From CAZSMC01 sp964607755 (lineage in GTDB: Bacteria; Zhuqueibacterota; Zhuqueibacteria; Residuimicrobiales; Krinioviventaceae): 64,000 nt of DNA. The notes beneath the pieces are model-generated. The model was not told the DNA's origin. It saw only the letters and a list, made by a program, of their open reading frames with translations, and ran no database searches. A program made the translations under genes and the position numbers. Within the stretch, counting starts at the first letter, position 1. Each line of letters opens with the position of its first letter. Shown piece by piece: positions 23,963-33,001 of this stretch. Location of the stretch: contig CAZSMC010000005.1 in the NCBI GenBank assembly GCA_964607755.1, positions 1-64,000 on the forward strand. Reading direction: 5' to 3'.

Positions 23963-25636
23963 ATGCGATATTGGTTAACAAGAGGTCTTCTCATGATATC
24001 ATTCTTATTTGCAGCTGGCTGTAACCAGGGGCCGCTTCCGAAACGGAAATCCGTTGATTATGTCAAAAATGAATTGAATAAACTCGCACCGGTCACCATC
24101 AAGAGTGATCTCGAGGGCTTATCGGATGGAGATGTGACAGCTCTGAAAAAATTATATCAGGCATCTGTGATCATTGATGAATTGTTTTTGCTCCAGGTTG
24201 ATCCGAAAAATCCGCAATTACGATCCACACTGCAGGATGCCGGATACGAGCATCATCTTGAGCTGTTCAACATTATGTTTGGCCGCTGGAACCGGCTAAA
24301 AGAAGATGAACCGTTTCTCGATTACATGGAGAAACCGGCAGGCGCCGGCTATTATCCCAAAGACATGACCCGGGAAGAGTTCGAAAACGTTCTTGAGAAA
24401 CACCCTGAAAAAAGAGACGAATTTACAAGCGAGTTCACGTTGATTCGCAGAGATGAAAAGGGCGAGCTCGTGGCTATCCCTTATCATGAAGCTTATGCCG
24501 ACAAGGTCGAGCAAATCGCCTCACTGTTGCGGGAAGTAGCTGATGTGACCGATGATCCGACGCTGCAGGAGTTTCTCAACTTGCGGGCCGAGGCATTTCT
24601 CACCGACGATTATTTTCAGAGCGACATGGCGTGGATGGACCTGGCAGGCGATCTGGAAATCGTTATTTCTCCTTATGAAGTGTACGAAGATGCCCTGTTC
24701 AATTACAAAACCGCTTATGAAGCGTTTCTGTGCCGGGTCGATCATGAAGAAAGTGAAAAGCTCAAAAATGTAGCCACGTATCTGAACGATATGGAGAGAC
24801 ATCTGCCCATTCCCGAAAAGTACAAAAATTACGATCGGGGTTCGTCCTCACCCATCAAAGTTGTGCAGGAATTGTATGCCGCCGGTGACACCAAAGCCGG
24901 GATACAAACAACAGCTTTTAATCTGCCAAATGACGAGCGTGTTCGCGAAGCCAAGGGCTCGAAAAAAGTCATGTTGAAAAACATTGCCAGAGCCAAATTC
25001 GATAAATGCTGGATTCCGATCGTTAAAACGATTTTGGCAGAAGAACCGCTCGAGCACGTCTCATTCGATGCCTATTTCAATCACGTGCTCATGCACGAAA
25101 TGAGCCACGGCATCGGGCCGGGCATCATTACTCTTGAGGACGGCACAGAAACCACCGTGGCCAAAGAGCTGCAAAATTTATACTCTACCATCGAAGAGTG
25201 CAAGGCAGATGTGCTGAGCATTTACAATGTTCAGTTCATGGTCGATCAAGGTGTATTTTCTCAGAACATTGCGCAATCCATGTATCCGAGTTATCTGGGC
25301 GGCATGTTCCGTTCCATCCGCTTTGGTATCGATGAAGCACACGGCGGCGGCGTTGCCATTCAGTTCAATTATTATATAGAAAACGGTGCATTTTTTGAAA
25401 ACGAAAATGGCAAACTGGATTTGAATCCGGACAAATTAAAACAAGCCATCAAAGAACTGGCGCACAAGGTTTTGATCATTGAAGCGACTGGTGATTATGA
25501 AGGTGCCAAGGCGCTGATCGAAAAGTATCGAAAAATGACGCCACTGATGGAGCGCTATATCGAGGAGCTCAAAGATGTGCCGATCGACATTCGCCCGACG
25601 TTTACGTTATCAGAAAAAATGAAGGGTATGCAATGA
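23963..25636 (+). CDS. M49-like metallopeptidase lipoprotein (dipeptidyl-peptidase III family)
   Basis: A 557-residue lipoprotein (LFAAGC, lipidated Cys at 20). The zinc site is HEMSHG (His378, Glu379, His382), followed about 30 residues later by EECKAD, the pattern of bacterial M49-like enzymes. Classical M49 peptidases have one extra residue in the motif (HELLGH); the shorter HExxH form here occurs in bacterial members. The function would be removal of dipeptides from the N-terminus of peptides in the periplasm. AAGGA precedes the ATG. The next gene on the same strand is an exported PepF-type peptidase, so the pair may form a peptide-degrading unit. Confidence 0.82.
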   Translation: MRYWLTRGLLMISFLFAAGCNQGPLPKRKSVDYVKNELNKLAPVTIKSDLEGLSDGDVTALKKLYQASVIIDELFLLQVDPKNPQLRSTLQDAGYEHHLELFNIMFGRWNRLKEDEPFLDYMEKPAGAGYYPKDMTREEFENVLEKHPEKRDEFTSEFTLIRRDEKGELVAIPYHEAYADKVEQIASLLREVADVTDDPTLQEFLNLRAEAFLTDDYFQSDMAWMDLAGDLEIVISPYEVYEDALFNYKTAYEAFLCRVDHEESEKLKNVATYLNDMERHLPIPEKYKNYDRGSSSPIKVVQELYAAGDTKAGIQTTAFNLPNDERVREAKGSKKVMLKNIARAKFDKCWIPIVKTILAEEPLEHVSFDAYFNHVLMHEMSHGIGPGIITLEDGTETTVAKELQNLYSTIEECKADVLSIYNVQFMVDQGVFSQNIAQSMYPSYLGGMFRSIRFGIDEAHGGGVAIQFNYYIENGAFFENENGKLDLNPDKLKQAIKELAHKVLIIEATGDYEGAKALIEKYRKMTPLMERYIEELKDVPIDIRPTFTLSEKMKGMQ

Positions 25637-25787
25637 TATTATTTCATAAACCTGACAATCCGGAACAAAAAATTTTTTAACGTTTTTACCAGATTTGATT
25701 AAAAGATTACTCATAAGGCTCCAAAGTTATAGCAGGAATGTTGACATCAATTAAAAGTATCTATTAACGAAGTTGAGAGGAAATAAT

Positions 25788-27671
25788 ATGAAAAAACTAC
25801 TGGGACTCGTTATGATTTTTACGACATTGCTTTTCACCCACAACAACACAGTAGCACAGATAAAGGAACGTTCGGAAATTCCTGAACAATACAAATGGGA
25901 TCTGACCGACCTTTATGAAAGCGATCAGGCCTGGAAGGAGGCAAAAGAACAGTTAGCATCACGCGTTGACGTAATCACGCAGTACAAAGGCAAACTGGCT
26001 TCCTCTGCGGAAACGTTACTGAATTGCTTGCAGTTGAATACAGAATTGTCCAAAAAGTACACACGACTTTACGTTTATGCTGCCCGCAAATCCGATCTTG
26101 ATACCCGTGTGTCCAAATATCAGGCCATGAAGCAGGAACTAGATCAACTGGGCACCCGGTTTAATTCAAAGTCGTCTTTTATCGAACCTGAGATTCTGTC
26201 CATCGACAACGAGAAAATCAACAGATTTCTGAAAGAAAAACCGGGTTTGGATGTTTACAGATTCTATTTAAAAGACTTGCAGCGGATCAAAGCGCACCGG
26301 CTTTCTGCTGAAGAAGAGGAATTGTTAGCGCATGCCGGTCTGATGGCAGGGAGCCCTGAACTCATTTACAGTATTCTCTCAAATGCTGACCTCCCTTATC
26401 CGGAAATCACACTCAGTGACGGCACGCAAACAACGTTAAATGCAGCCGCTTTTACAAAGTATCGCGCGTCAAAAAATCGCCAGGACCGTGAACTCGTGTT
26501 CAATAGATTTTTTGGTATTTTAAAGGACTTTCGCAATACATTCGGCGCATCGCTATCCGGCCAGGTTAATACAGACCTGTTTTTCACCCGTGCCAGAAAT
26601 TACGAGACGTCATTGGAAGCAGCATTGGATGATAACAACATTCCAACTGACGTTTATATGAGTCTTATCAATAACGTCAAAGACAATTTGGCTACGTTTC
26701 ATCGGTATCTGAAAATCAAAAAGCGTATGCTTGGCATAGACACCTTGAAATACATCGACATGTACGCGCCGACGGTTGAGGATGTTGATTTGAATTATGA
26801 GATTGGAGAGGCTTACAACATTGTCAGAGAAGCCTTGCAGCCGCTCGGCAAAGATTATATGTCAACTCTTGAAAAAGCATTAACGGACCGCTGGATTGAT
26901 GTGTATCCGACGTCTGGCAAAAAGTCAGGCGCCTATTCGAGCGGAAGCGCCTACGATGTCCATCCCTACATTCTGCTGAATTTTAATGACGCTTACAATG
27001 ATGTCAGTACGCTGGCGCACGAATTGGGCCATACCATGCACAGTTATTACTCGAATAAAAATCAGCCTTATCCGTTGTCACATTACTCGATTTTTGTCGC
27101 CGAAGTGGCTTCAACATTTAACGAAGCTCTATTGACTGATTACATGCTGGATCGAGTCAAAGACGACGATACCCGGCTTTCATTGCTGATGGAATATCTG
27201 GACGGCATCAAAGGCACTATCTTCCGCCAGACGCACTTTGCCGAATTTGAGCTAAAAATTCACCAACTGGCTGAACAAGGCAAAGCATTGACCGGCGAAT
27301 CACTGACAGAATTATACGGTGAAATCGTCAGAAACTATTACGGCCACGATGAGGGCGTTTGCTATATCGACGACTTGTATACACACGAGTGGGCCTATAT
27401 TCCACATTTTTATTATAATTTTTATGTTTACCAGTATTCAACCTCGTTCTGCGCATCGACTGCTCTGGCTGAACAGGTTCTGAACAAGGAAGAAGGTTCG
27501 CGGGACCGGTTCATCACATTCTTGTCCTCCGGCGGCTCGGATTATCCGATTAATTTGTTAAAAGACGCCGGCGTGGATATGACTACCGCTGAACCATTCA
27601 ATAAAACAATGGATAAAATGAACCGGGTCATGGACGAGATTGAAAAGATTTTGGATAAAAAAGGCATATAA
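25788..27671 (+). CDS. pepF: Oligoendopeptidase F (M3 family) with a signal peptide
   Basis: Zinc oligopeptidase, 627 residues from the ATG at 25788, which has GAGAGG about 6 nt upstream. A signal peptide MKKLLGLVMIFTTLLFTHNN (cleavage after TVAQ) is present, whereas most PepF proteins are cytosolic. Domains are an N-terminal helical lobe (PEQYKWDLTDLYES at the start of the mature protein) and the M3 catalytic lobe. The latter has LAHELGHTMHSYYSNK (HExxH) and the downstream zinc-ligand Glu in FVAEVASTFNEALL. It probably cuts short peptides in the periplasm. It lies 150 nt after the M49-like gene. Confidence 0.92.
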   Translation: MKKLLGLVMIFTTLLFTHNNTVAQIKERSEIPEQYKWDLTDLYESDQAWKEAKEQLASRVDVITQYKGKLASSAETLLNCLQLNTELSKKYTRLYVYAARKSDLDTRVSKYQAMKQELDQLGTRFNSKSSFIEPEILSIDNEKINRFLKEKPGLDVYRFYLKDLQRIKAHRLSAEEEELLAHAGLMAGSPELIYSILSNADLPYPEITLSDGTQTTLNAAAFTKYRASKNRQDRELVFNRFFGILKDFRNTFGASLSGQVNTDLFFTRARNYETSLEAALDDNNIPTDVYMSLINNVKDNLATFHRYLKIKKRMLGIDTLKYIDMYAPTVEDVDLNYEIGEAYNIVREALQPLGKDYMSTLEKALTDRWIDVYPTSGKKSGAYSSGSAYDVHPYILLNFNDAYNDVSTLAHELGHTMHSYYSNKNQPYPLSHYSIFVAEVASTFNEALLTDYMLDRVKDDDTRLSLLMEYLDGIKGTIFRQTHFAEFELKIHQLAEQGKALTGESLTELYGEIVRNYYGHDEGVCYIDDLYTHEWAYIPHFYYNFYVYQYSTSFCASTALAEQVLNKEEGSRDRFITFLSSGGSDYPINLLKDAGVDMTTAEPFNKTMDKMNRVMDEIEKILDKKGI

Positions 27672-27681
27672 AAATTAAACT

Positions 27682-27773
27682 GAACACGGATACGACGGAT
27701 GTGGCGGATTTTCACGGTTACTGTTCATATTTTATGAGATAATAATCCGTGCTAATCCGTTGTATCTGTGTTC
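27682..27773. repeat. Palindromic dispersed repeat, ACACGGAT family
   Basis: The left arm GAACACGGATACGACGGAT faces the right arm ATCCGTTGTATCTGTGTTC; the outer 19 bases pair with two mismatches, and CGGATT/AATCCG continues inside. It lies 11 nt after pepF and may double as its transcript end. The related degenerate copy is at 18976-19112. Confidence 0.7.
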
Positions 27774-27917
27774 CAATTTTTGAATGAAAAGATTAAGAAT
27801 GACTTTAAAGAAAGCACAGCATTATCTCATTTATATCCCAGCCTTTGTTCATTCCCTGACTTGCCTATTATTGAATATTCTATTTTATCAAAAGACATTT
27901 AATAAAACGGCAAGTTA

Positions 27918-28655
27918 ATGCAATTTTCAGTCATCATACCGGCTTTTTGTGAGGCACATAAAATTGCAAAGGATGTGCAAGCTGCTTCTGCTTTTCTCTC
28001 CGCTCATTTTGAACAAAGTGAAATAATAATTGTAGATGACGGCAGCAACGACGGCACCAGCCGGAACGCCAACATTCCAGTTCCTGGTAACGTTACCCTG
28101 GACATTATCCGTTATCAGAAAAATAAAGGAAAAGGTTATGCTGTGCGCAGCGGGATTTTAGCCTCTACCGGCGATTATGTGATGTTTGCAGACGCGGGTG
28201 CGTGCGTGCCATACGAACAATCGCTGCGCGGTCTGAAGATGCTGCAAAACGATGAATGTGATTTGGCTCATGGCTCACGGAAACTGCCAGAAAGTGAAAT
28301 CATCCGGCCGCATTTGAAACAACGGCAAATTTCATCAAAGCTGTTTCCGTTTTTTCTCCGGCTTTGGATGCATATCCCCCGGCGAATCACCGACACGCAA
28401 TGTGGTTTTAAAATGTACAAGGGCGATGTGGCGCGCGAACTGTACGGGCTCTCTGTCATCGACGGTTTTATGTTTGACATTGAAATCATCTGCATGGCAC
28501 TGAAGAAAGGCTACCGCATCAAGGAATTCCCCATTTCCTGGACAGCCGATCCGGATACCCGGTTGAGCCTGATTCATGTGCCCAAACAGGTGCTAAAAGA
28601 AACGTGGCGCATTAAACGGTCTGTCCGTCAATGCGCCCGTCAAACTGGTGAATAA
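27918..28655 (+). CDS. Family 2 glycosyltransferase (dolichyl/polyprenyl-phosphate sugar synthase type)
   Basis: A 245-residue GT-A enzyme. The opening strand FSVIIPAFCEAHKI, the diphosphate-binding EIIIVDDGSNDGTS (about residue 34), YQKNKGKGYAVRSGI and the DXD-like FADAGA (here DAG) are in the order seen in polyprenyl-phosphate glucosyl/mannosyl transferases. RRITDTQCGFKMYK and the late GFMFDIEIICMALK also fit this branch. No C-terminal membrane helices are visible, so it acts at the inner face of the membrane as a peripheral enzyme. The sugar is unknown. Its ribosome site is weak. The convergent GH109-like gene ends 47 nt away. Confidence 0.87.
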   Translation: MQFSVIIPAFCEAHKIAKDVQAASAFLSAHFEQSEIIIVDDGSNDGTSRNANIPVPGNVTLDIIRYQKNKGKGYAVRSGILASTGDYVMFADAGACVPYEQSLRGLKMLQNDECDLAHGSRKLPESEIIRPHLKQRQISSKLFPFFLRLWMHIPRRITDTQCGFKMYKGDVARELYGLSVIDGFMFDIEIICMALKKGYRIKEFPISWTADPDTRLSLIHVPKQVLKETWRIKRSVRQCARQTGE

Positions 28656-28701
28656 ATTCACCTTTGCGCTATTCAACCCGATTTCAATTTAAAACAGAAT
28701 T

Positions 28702-30075
28702 TTATATTTCAATAATGCCGAGCGAGGGCCGAGTTTTCCATGCACCGCGGGTAAAATCGGGAAAATCGATTGACGCACCTCGTTGAGCAACAGATTTTTC
28801 CGAGACCGGTGCCACAGCACTCCATGCTGCTGCGTCGTAGACATCCAGATCCTGCTGCGTGCCTTCGTTGAGACATTGAATTAACCGATAATCCTCGATA
28901 TAATCCATGCCGCCATGCCCGCCACCGCGCGCTTCTTCACCTTTAGCTGTCCATACCGGATGTTCGTATTTATCAGCGTATTTTTCCAGTTCTTCCCACT
29001 GGTGTTGCGGACTTTTTCCTTCAATATGAACAAGCGACGGCGTTGGCCATTTCCGGGTAATGCCCTTTGTCCCCTGTACAAGATTAATCCGGCTGTAAGG
29101 CCGCGGCGAGGAGGTATCGTGATAAATGGTAATAGTCCGGCCGTTTTTAGTCCGAATAAGCGTAATGTTGATATCACCGAGCGCATAATCCTGTGTCGCC
29201 AGCGGATGATCTTTGCCGTACATTTCTTCGGCTTTGAGATTAAGGCCGAGGGATTTGCTGCTCATGGAGACCAAATAGTCAAATTGATCACCGCGATTGA
29301 CATTCATGACCTGTGCCACCGGACCGAGGCCGTGTGTGGGATACAGGTTACCATTGCGGTCGAATGAATGCTTTATGCGCCACATATCCACATAAAATTC
29401 TTCACTCAGTTTATGCGTGCGCAAATCATGGCGGTAGCCGCACTCGGCGTGTAAAACTTCTCCGAACAGCCCCTGTCGCGCCATGTTCAGCACCATCATT
29501 TCCACGCGATCGTAACAGCAGTTTTCCATCATAATGCAATAGCGTTTGGTGCGTTCCGAGGTTTCGACCATTTGCCAGCATTCGTCCAAAGTCACGGCCG
29601 CCGGCACTTCGGTTGCAGCGTGCTTGCCGGCTTCCATCGCGGCCACACACACCGGGACATGCCAGTTCCATGGCGTAGCGGTATAAACCAGATCAACATT
29701 GTCACTCTCACACAAGCGTTTATAATCTTCCGGTCCTTTCGTGTAAAGAGCGGGTTTTGCCTGGCCAGCCTCTACGCACATCTTTGCTGCGCGTTCAGCA
29801 TGCTCCGGCAGCACATCAGCAATGGCAGTTATTTGGCAACCCGGAATGCGCAGCAAATTTGCCACGTGACTTGTTCCCTGATGGCCAACCCCGACATAGC
29901 CCACCCGTACGTTTTCAATCGGCGGCGCGACAAAATCTTGAGCCTCATCGCTCAGTGCCTTGGGGCCTTGCGCCTGTGAATTGCGACTCAGTACGGCAGC
30001 ACCGAGTCCTGCTGTTGCGCCTAATCTTAAAAAATCCCTGCGATTTACATTAGAATATTTTGAATCATCAGACAT
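28702..30075 (-). CDS. GH109-like Gfo/Idh/MocA protein (putative alpha-N-acetylgalactosaminidase), Tat-exported
   Basis: A 457-residue Rossmann-fold protein with an N-terminal twin-arginine signal (NRRDFLRLGATAGLGAA). The NAD-binding motif is VGYVGVGHQGTSH (about 57-69). The block ENCCYDRVEMMVLNMARQG and then GEVLHAECGYRHDLR resembles the NAD-dependent GH109 alpha-N-acetylgalactosaminidase of Elizabethkingia more than plain sugar dehydrogenases. GGAGG is placed well before the ATG. It is the last gene of a five-gene minus-strand set with a sugar kinase and symporter. An oxidoreductase role is the main alternative. Tat export of a folded, cofactor-loaded enzyme fits the signal. Confidence 0.82.
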   Translation of the reverse strand: MSDDSKYSNVNRRDFLRLGATAGLGAAVLSRNSQAQGPKALSDEAQDFVAPPIENVRVGYVGVGHQGTSHVANLLRIPGCQITAIADVLPEHAERAAKMCVEAGQAKPALYTKGPEDYKRLCESDNVDLVYTATPWNWHVPVCVAAMEAGKHAATEVPAAVTLDECWQMVETSERTKRYCIMMENCCYDRVEMMVLNMARQGLFGEVLHAECGYRHDLRTHKLSEEFYVDMWRIKHSFDRNGNLYPTHGLGPVAQVMNVNRGDQFDYLVSMSSKSLGLNLKAEEMYGKDHPLATQDYALGDINITLIRTKNGRTITIYHDTSSPRPYSRINLVQGTKGITRKWPTPSLVHIEGKSPQHQWEELEKYADKYEHPVWTAKGEEARGGGHGGMDYIEDYRLIQCLNEGTQQDLDVYDAAAWSAVAPVSEKSVAQRGASIDFPDFTRGAWKTRPSLGIIEI

Positions 30076-30110
30076 TACGTTCCTCCGTACTTTTTCATTT
30101 TCGATTTAAA

Positions 30111-31193
30111 TTACGATTCCACAAACAATCCTTTATCCACATGAACAACATACGCGTATCCGCCGGCTTGTTGCACAGCCTCCACTACTCGCTCCGGGTT
30201 TTCCGGGCAATAGGCGAACATGCACCCACCGCCGCCAGAGCCGTTTATTTTTGCGCCATAAGCTCCTGCATCTAATGCCGCTTGAATCATTGTGTCGATT
30301 TTTGCTGTGGAAATCTTTAGCCCGTCGCGGAGAATGTTGTGGTGTTCTGTGAGCAATGCTCCGAATTCGTGTGGATCAAAATCCTGGTGAAAAAGCTCGC
30401 AAGCCTGTTGCGTCAAATCACGGTTGCGGATATTAGCCCGAAGCAGCCGGCATTCATCTTTAGTCAAGAGATCTGAAAATAGATTCACATCATTCAAAGA
30501 GATATTTTTCAGTTGATATTCATTATCTTTTAGTACCTTGATGATGCGTTGCATAGGTTTCTTTACCTTACTCAGAGTCGCTGTAGTATGTTTGGGACTT
30601 TTTGAATCTCCCAGCACAAAGGCTCCCATTGTCGTTTTCAGCCATTCGACACTGCCCGGATGCTCAAAATCGATATAAAGCACATTGCCAAAGGTGACAG
30701 CATAGTGATCCATCATGCCGCCGGGTTCGTTAAACTCAACTACTTCGGCCTGATGCGCAAGAGTCGCGACTTCAAAAAAATCATGCCAGCGCGGATTATT
30801 GGCTGCACGAAGCAGAAAAGCAGTCCACGCCACAACCAGTGCTGAAGAGCTTGATGTTCCGGAATTAATGGGGATTGTTCCGTGAATCGTGCAATCAAAA
30901 CCGTGCGGCCAGGCAACCCTGCGTTCCTGCAAGACCCGGACAACGCTCTGCAAATAATCCCGCTCCTTTCGATAAGGCGTGGTTTTTTTGTATTCTATCC
31001 GGTCTTTTTCTTGAATGTCCGGCATGTCAAGATTGAAAGCTTCTTCATTGTTTGGTACGCCGTGAATGATCAGCCGGCGGTTAATGGCAGCGGTCAGAAC
31101 AGACAAACCCAGATAATCCTGATGCTCGCCAAACAAACAAATGCGCCCGGGAGCGGATACAGTTATTTCATTCGTTTTTTTCTTCTTTTTCAT
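30111..31193 (-). CDS. GHMP-family sugar kinase (galactokinase-like)
   Basis: A 360-residue cytosolic kinase of the GHMP superfamily. Motif 1 SAPGRICLFGEHQDYLG (13-29) matches the galactokinase-type signature. Motif 2 PINSGTSSSSALV (about 108-120) is the ATP loop and motif 3 KINGSGGGGCMFAY is near residue 310. It would phosphorylate a hexose or amino sugar, most likely at C1. The enzyme could be a galactokinase, an N-acetylgalactosamine kinase or a relative; sequence alone does not decide. The first codons overlap the end of a 47-residue membrane protein gene by 26 nt in another frame. The neighbouring symporter and GH109-like gene suggest an imported amino sugar. Confidence 0.85.
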   Translation of the reverse strand: MKKKKKTNEITVSAPGRICLFGEHQDYLGLSVLTAAINRRLIIHGVPNNEEAFNLDMPDIQEKDRIEYKKTTPYRKERDYLQSVVRVLQERRVAWPHGFDCTIHGTIPINSGTSSSSALVVAWTAFLLRAANNPRWHDFFEVATLAHQAEVVEFNEPGGMMDHYAVTFGNVLYIDFEHPGSVEWLKTTMGAFVLGDSKSPKHTTATLSKVKKPMQRIIKVLKDNEYQLKNISLNDVNLFSDLLTKDECRLLRANIRNRDLTQQACELFHQDFDPHEFGALLTEHHNILRDGLKISTAKIDTMIQAALDAGAYGAKINGSGGGGCMFAYCPENPERVVEAVQQAGGYAYVVHVDKGLFVES

Positions 31194-31311
31194 CTTTTCT
31201 CTTTTTTGCTTTTATGAGTTCTTTAAATTCGCGCACCGGCACAATGATCCATATAACAAGTATGATAAAACCGATCAGCCAGATGCTCCATGTAATCCAG
31301 TCTATGGTCAT
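31168..31311 (-). CDS. 47-residue membrane protein beside the SSS symporter
   Basis: A short frame with ATG at 31311 and GAGG 6 nt upstream. It encodes MTIDWITWSIWLIGFIILVI, then WIIVPVREFKELIKAK and a charged tail KKRKDEKEEKNE. One transmembrane helix (about 6-25) with a basic/acidic cytoplasmic tail is clear. It lies 11 nt after the SSS gene and its end overlaps the kinase start by 26 nt, so it is embedded in the operon. The size, single helix and position next to an SSS gene suggest a symporter accessory subunit; that is inference from context. Confidence 0.72.
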   Translation of the reverse strand: MTIDWITWSIWLIGFIILVIWIIVPVREFKELIKAKKRKDEKEEKNE

Positions 31312-31322
31312 AATGTCCTCTT

Positions 31323-32969
31323 TTATTCAAATTTAAGCCGAAGCAAACCGCTGGCGAAATAAACAATCATGCCAATAACAGAAAGCAGTGACGCAAGCTC
31401 GTGTCCGATACTGCCAAGAAAGATGCCAGTGAGAAAAATCAACAAGCCAATAAAAAGTGTGCTCAAAAACAACCGTCCGCCAAAAGATACCGGAATGATA
31501 TGGTAGGCTTGCTTTGATTGGATTTCATCATCCTGGGCGCGGCGCATACGCCAAATGAAATCAATTCGCTCATGAAAATCCGGCCTGGTCATCCAGGTAA
31601 CAAGCGGTGTAACAATAAGCGACGTGCCGGCGCTAAAAAATGTAGCGGTATTAAAATCGTAGCCCATGCCGAATTTGGCAAAAGCACCTGCCAGTGCTCC
31701 GGCAAGGTATCCGAAAATGGCCGCCTGCCATGTCGTGCGTTTCCATAACAATCCGTACACAATGGCGACGATAAACAGCGGCATATCCATAATGCCGATG
31801 ACCGTCAGATAGGCATCGACAGCGCCGCCGAGTTTCGGAACGACATAGGTAAAAGCCATCATAAACACGCCAATGAGAATGGTAATAGTGCGCGCTACCT
31901 TGATGACATCTTTATCCGAAGCGTTCTTGTTAAAAATTCTGGTGTACAAATCATTGGTGAACATGGTGGCGACGGCGTTCAGGTTGGAACTGATCGTCGA
32001 CATTTGCGCCGCCAGCAATCCGCAAAAGACCAGGCCGAGCACAGCATGAGGTAGATAATGCGCCAGCACCATGGGCACGGCCGCATCCGCGTTTGGCAAA
32101 TTGGGAAACAGAGAAGTGGCAGCCAGTCCCGGCAGATTCCACAGCAACGCAAACGGCGTGTTGATAATTCCGGCAAGCACCAATCCTTTGGCTACCGTCT
32201 TTGTCGATTTTGCTCCAAAGGCGCGCTGCAGCAGTCCCTGGTCGACACATCCCCACTCCAGACCAAGGATCCAGATGGCCAGCACAAACTGCCAGTTGTA
32301 CGTGCCGTGCTGGTGAACAAGTTCGAGATGAGATTCAGGCAACCGCTCGACCAAACCGGGAAACCAGCCAACAGCGGACATGGCCAGCGGCAGGACAATG
32401 AGGGCGCCTGCCAGCATAAAAATGAATTGCAGCGAATCGGTCAACGCGACCGACCACATGCCGCCGAGCATGGTGTAAAGGATCGTGATCACTGAAAATA
32501 TCAACACCCAGGCGGTGAACGAATCCAGACCGGTCAATGTTTGCGCTGCGACAACCGCGGTATACAGCACCACGCCCAGCCAAAAGGACAGGCGGAAAAC
32601 CCATAAAAATCCGACCATGTACCGGACTGCCGGCTTGTAACGGGTTTCTAAAAATTCCGGTATGGTGCGTATTTTTAATCGCCGTAAAATCGGAATGACA
32701 AACAAACCGGAAAATACCATAGCCATGTTGCCGGTCCAGGTTTGCCAGACAATGGCAATACCATGCTCGTAGGCCACCCCAGCCTGGCCGACAAAACTGT
32801 AAAGATTGACATTGGTCGCTGTTAGTGTGGCTGCCAAAATGAATGGCGTTAGTTGGCGTCCGGCAAGGTAATAATCATCCGGATTGCCGATCCAGCGGTA
32901 AAAAACCGTTCCGGCATAAAAGAGAAATCCCATAAAAACAGCAACAATAATATAATCAATGACAGCCAC
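31323..32969 (-). CDS. Sodium:solute symporter (SSS family)
   Basis: Inner-membrane Na+-coupled transporter of 548 residues with about 13-14 hydrophobic helices. The first helix is IDYIIVAVFMGFLFYAGTVF, followed by the YYLAGRQLTPFILAATLTAT segment typical of SSS proteins and the unwound-helix region TNVNLYSFVGQAG. Later conserved parts are YTMLGGMWSVALTDSLQF and the QMSTISSNLNAVATMF Na+-site helix (Ser pair). The substrate is probably a sugar or amino sugar, given the kinase and GH109-like gene downstream in the same operon. Confidence 0.9.
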   Translation of the reverse strand: MAVIDYIIVAVFMGFLFYAGTVFYRWIGNPDDYYLAGRQLTPFILAATLTATNVNLYSFVGQAGVAYEHGIAIVWQTWTGNMAMVFSGLFVIPILRRLKIRTIPEFLETRYKPAVRYMVGFLWVFRLSFWLGVVLYTAVVAAQTLTGLDSFTAWVLIFSVITILYTMLGGMWSVALTDSLQFIFMLAGALIVLPLAMSAVGWFPGLVERLPESHLELVHQHGTYNWQFVLAIWILGLEWGCVDQGLLQRAFGAKSTKTVAKGLVLAGIINTPFALLWNLPGLAATSLFPNLPNADAAVPMVLAHYLPHAVLGLVFCGLLAAQMSTISSNLNAVATMFTNDLYTRIFNKNASDKDVIKVARTITILIGVFMMAFTYVVPKLGGAVDAYLTVIGIMDMPLFIVAIVYGLLWKRTTWQAAIFGYLAGALAGAFAKFGMGYDFNTATFFSAGTSLIVTPLVTWMTRPDFHERIDFIWRMRRAQDDEIQSKQAYHIIPVSFGGRLFLSTLFIGLLIFLTGIFLGSIGHELASLLSVIGMIVYFASGLLRLKFE

Positions 32970-33001
32970 GCCTGTCTCCTTTCATCTCCGTTTTCCGCAT
33001 T

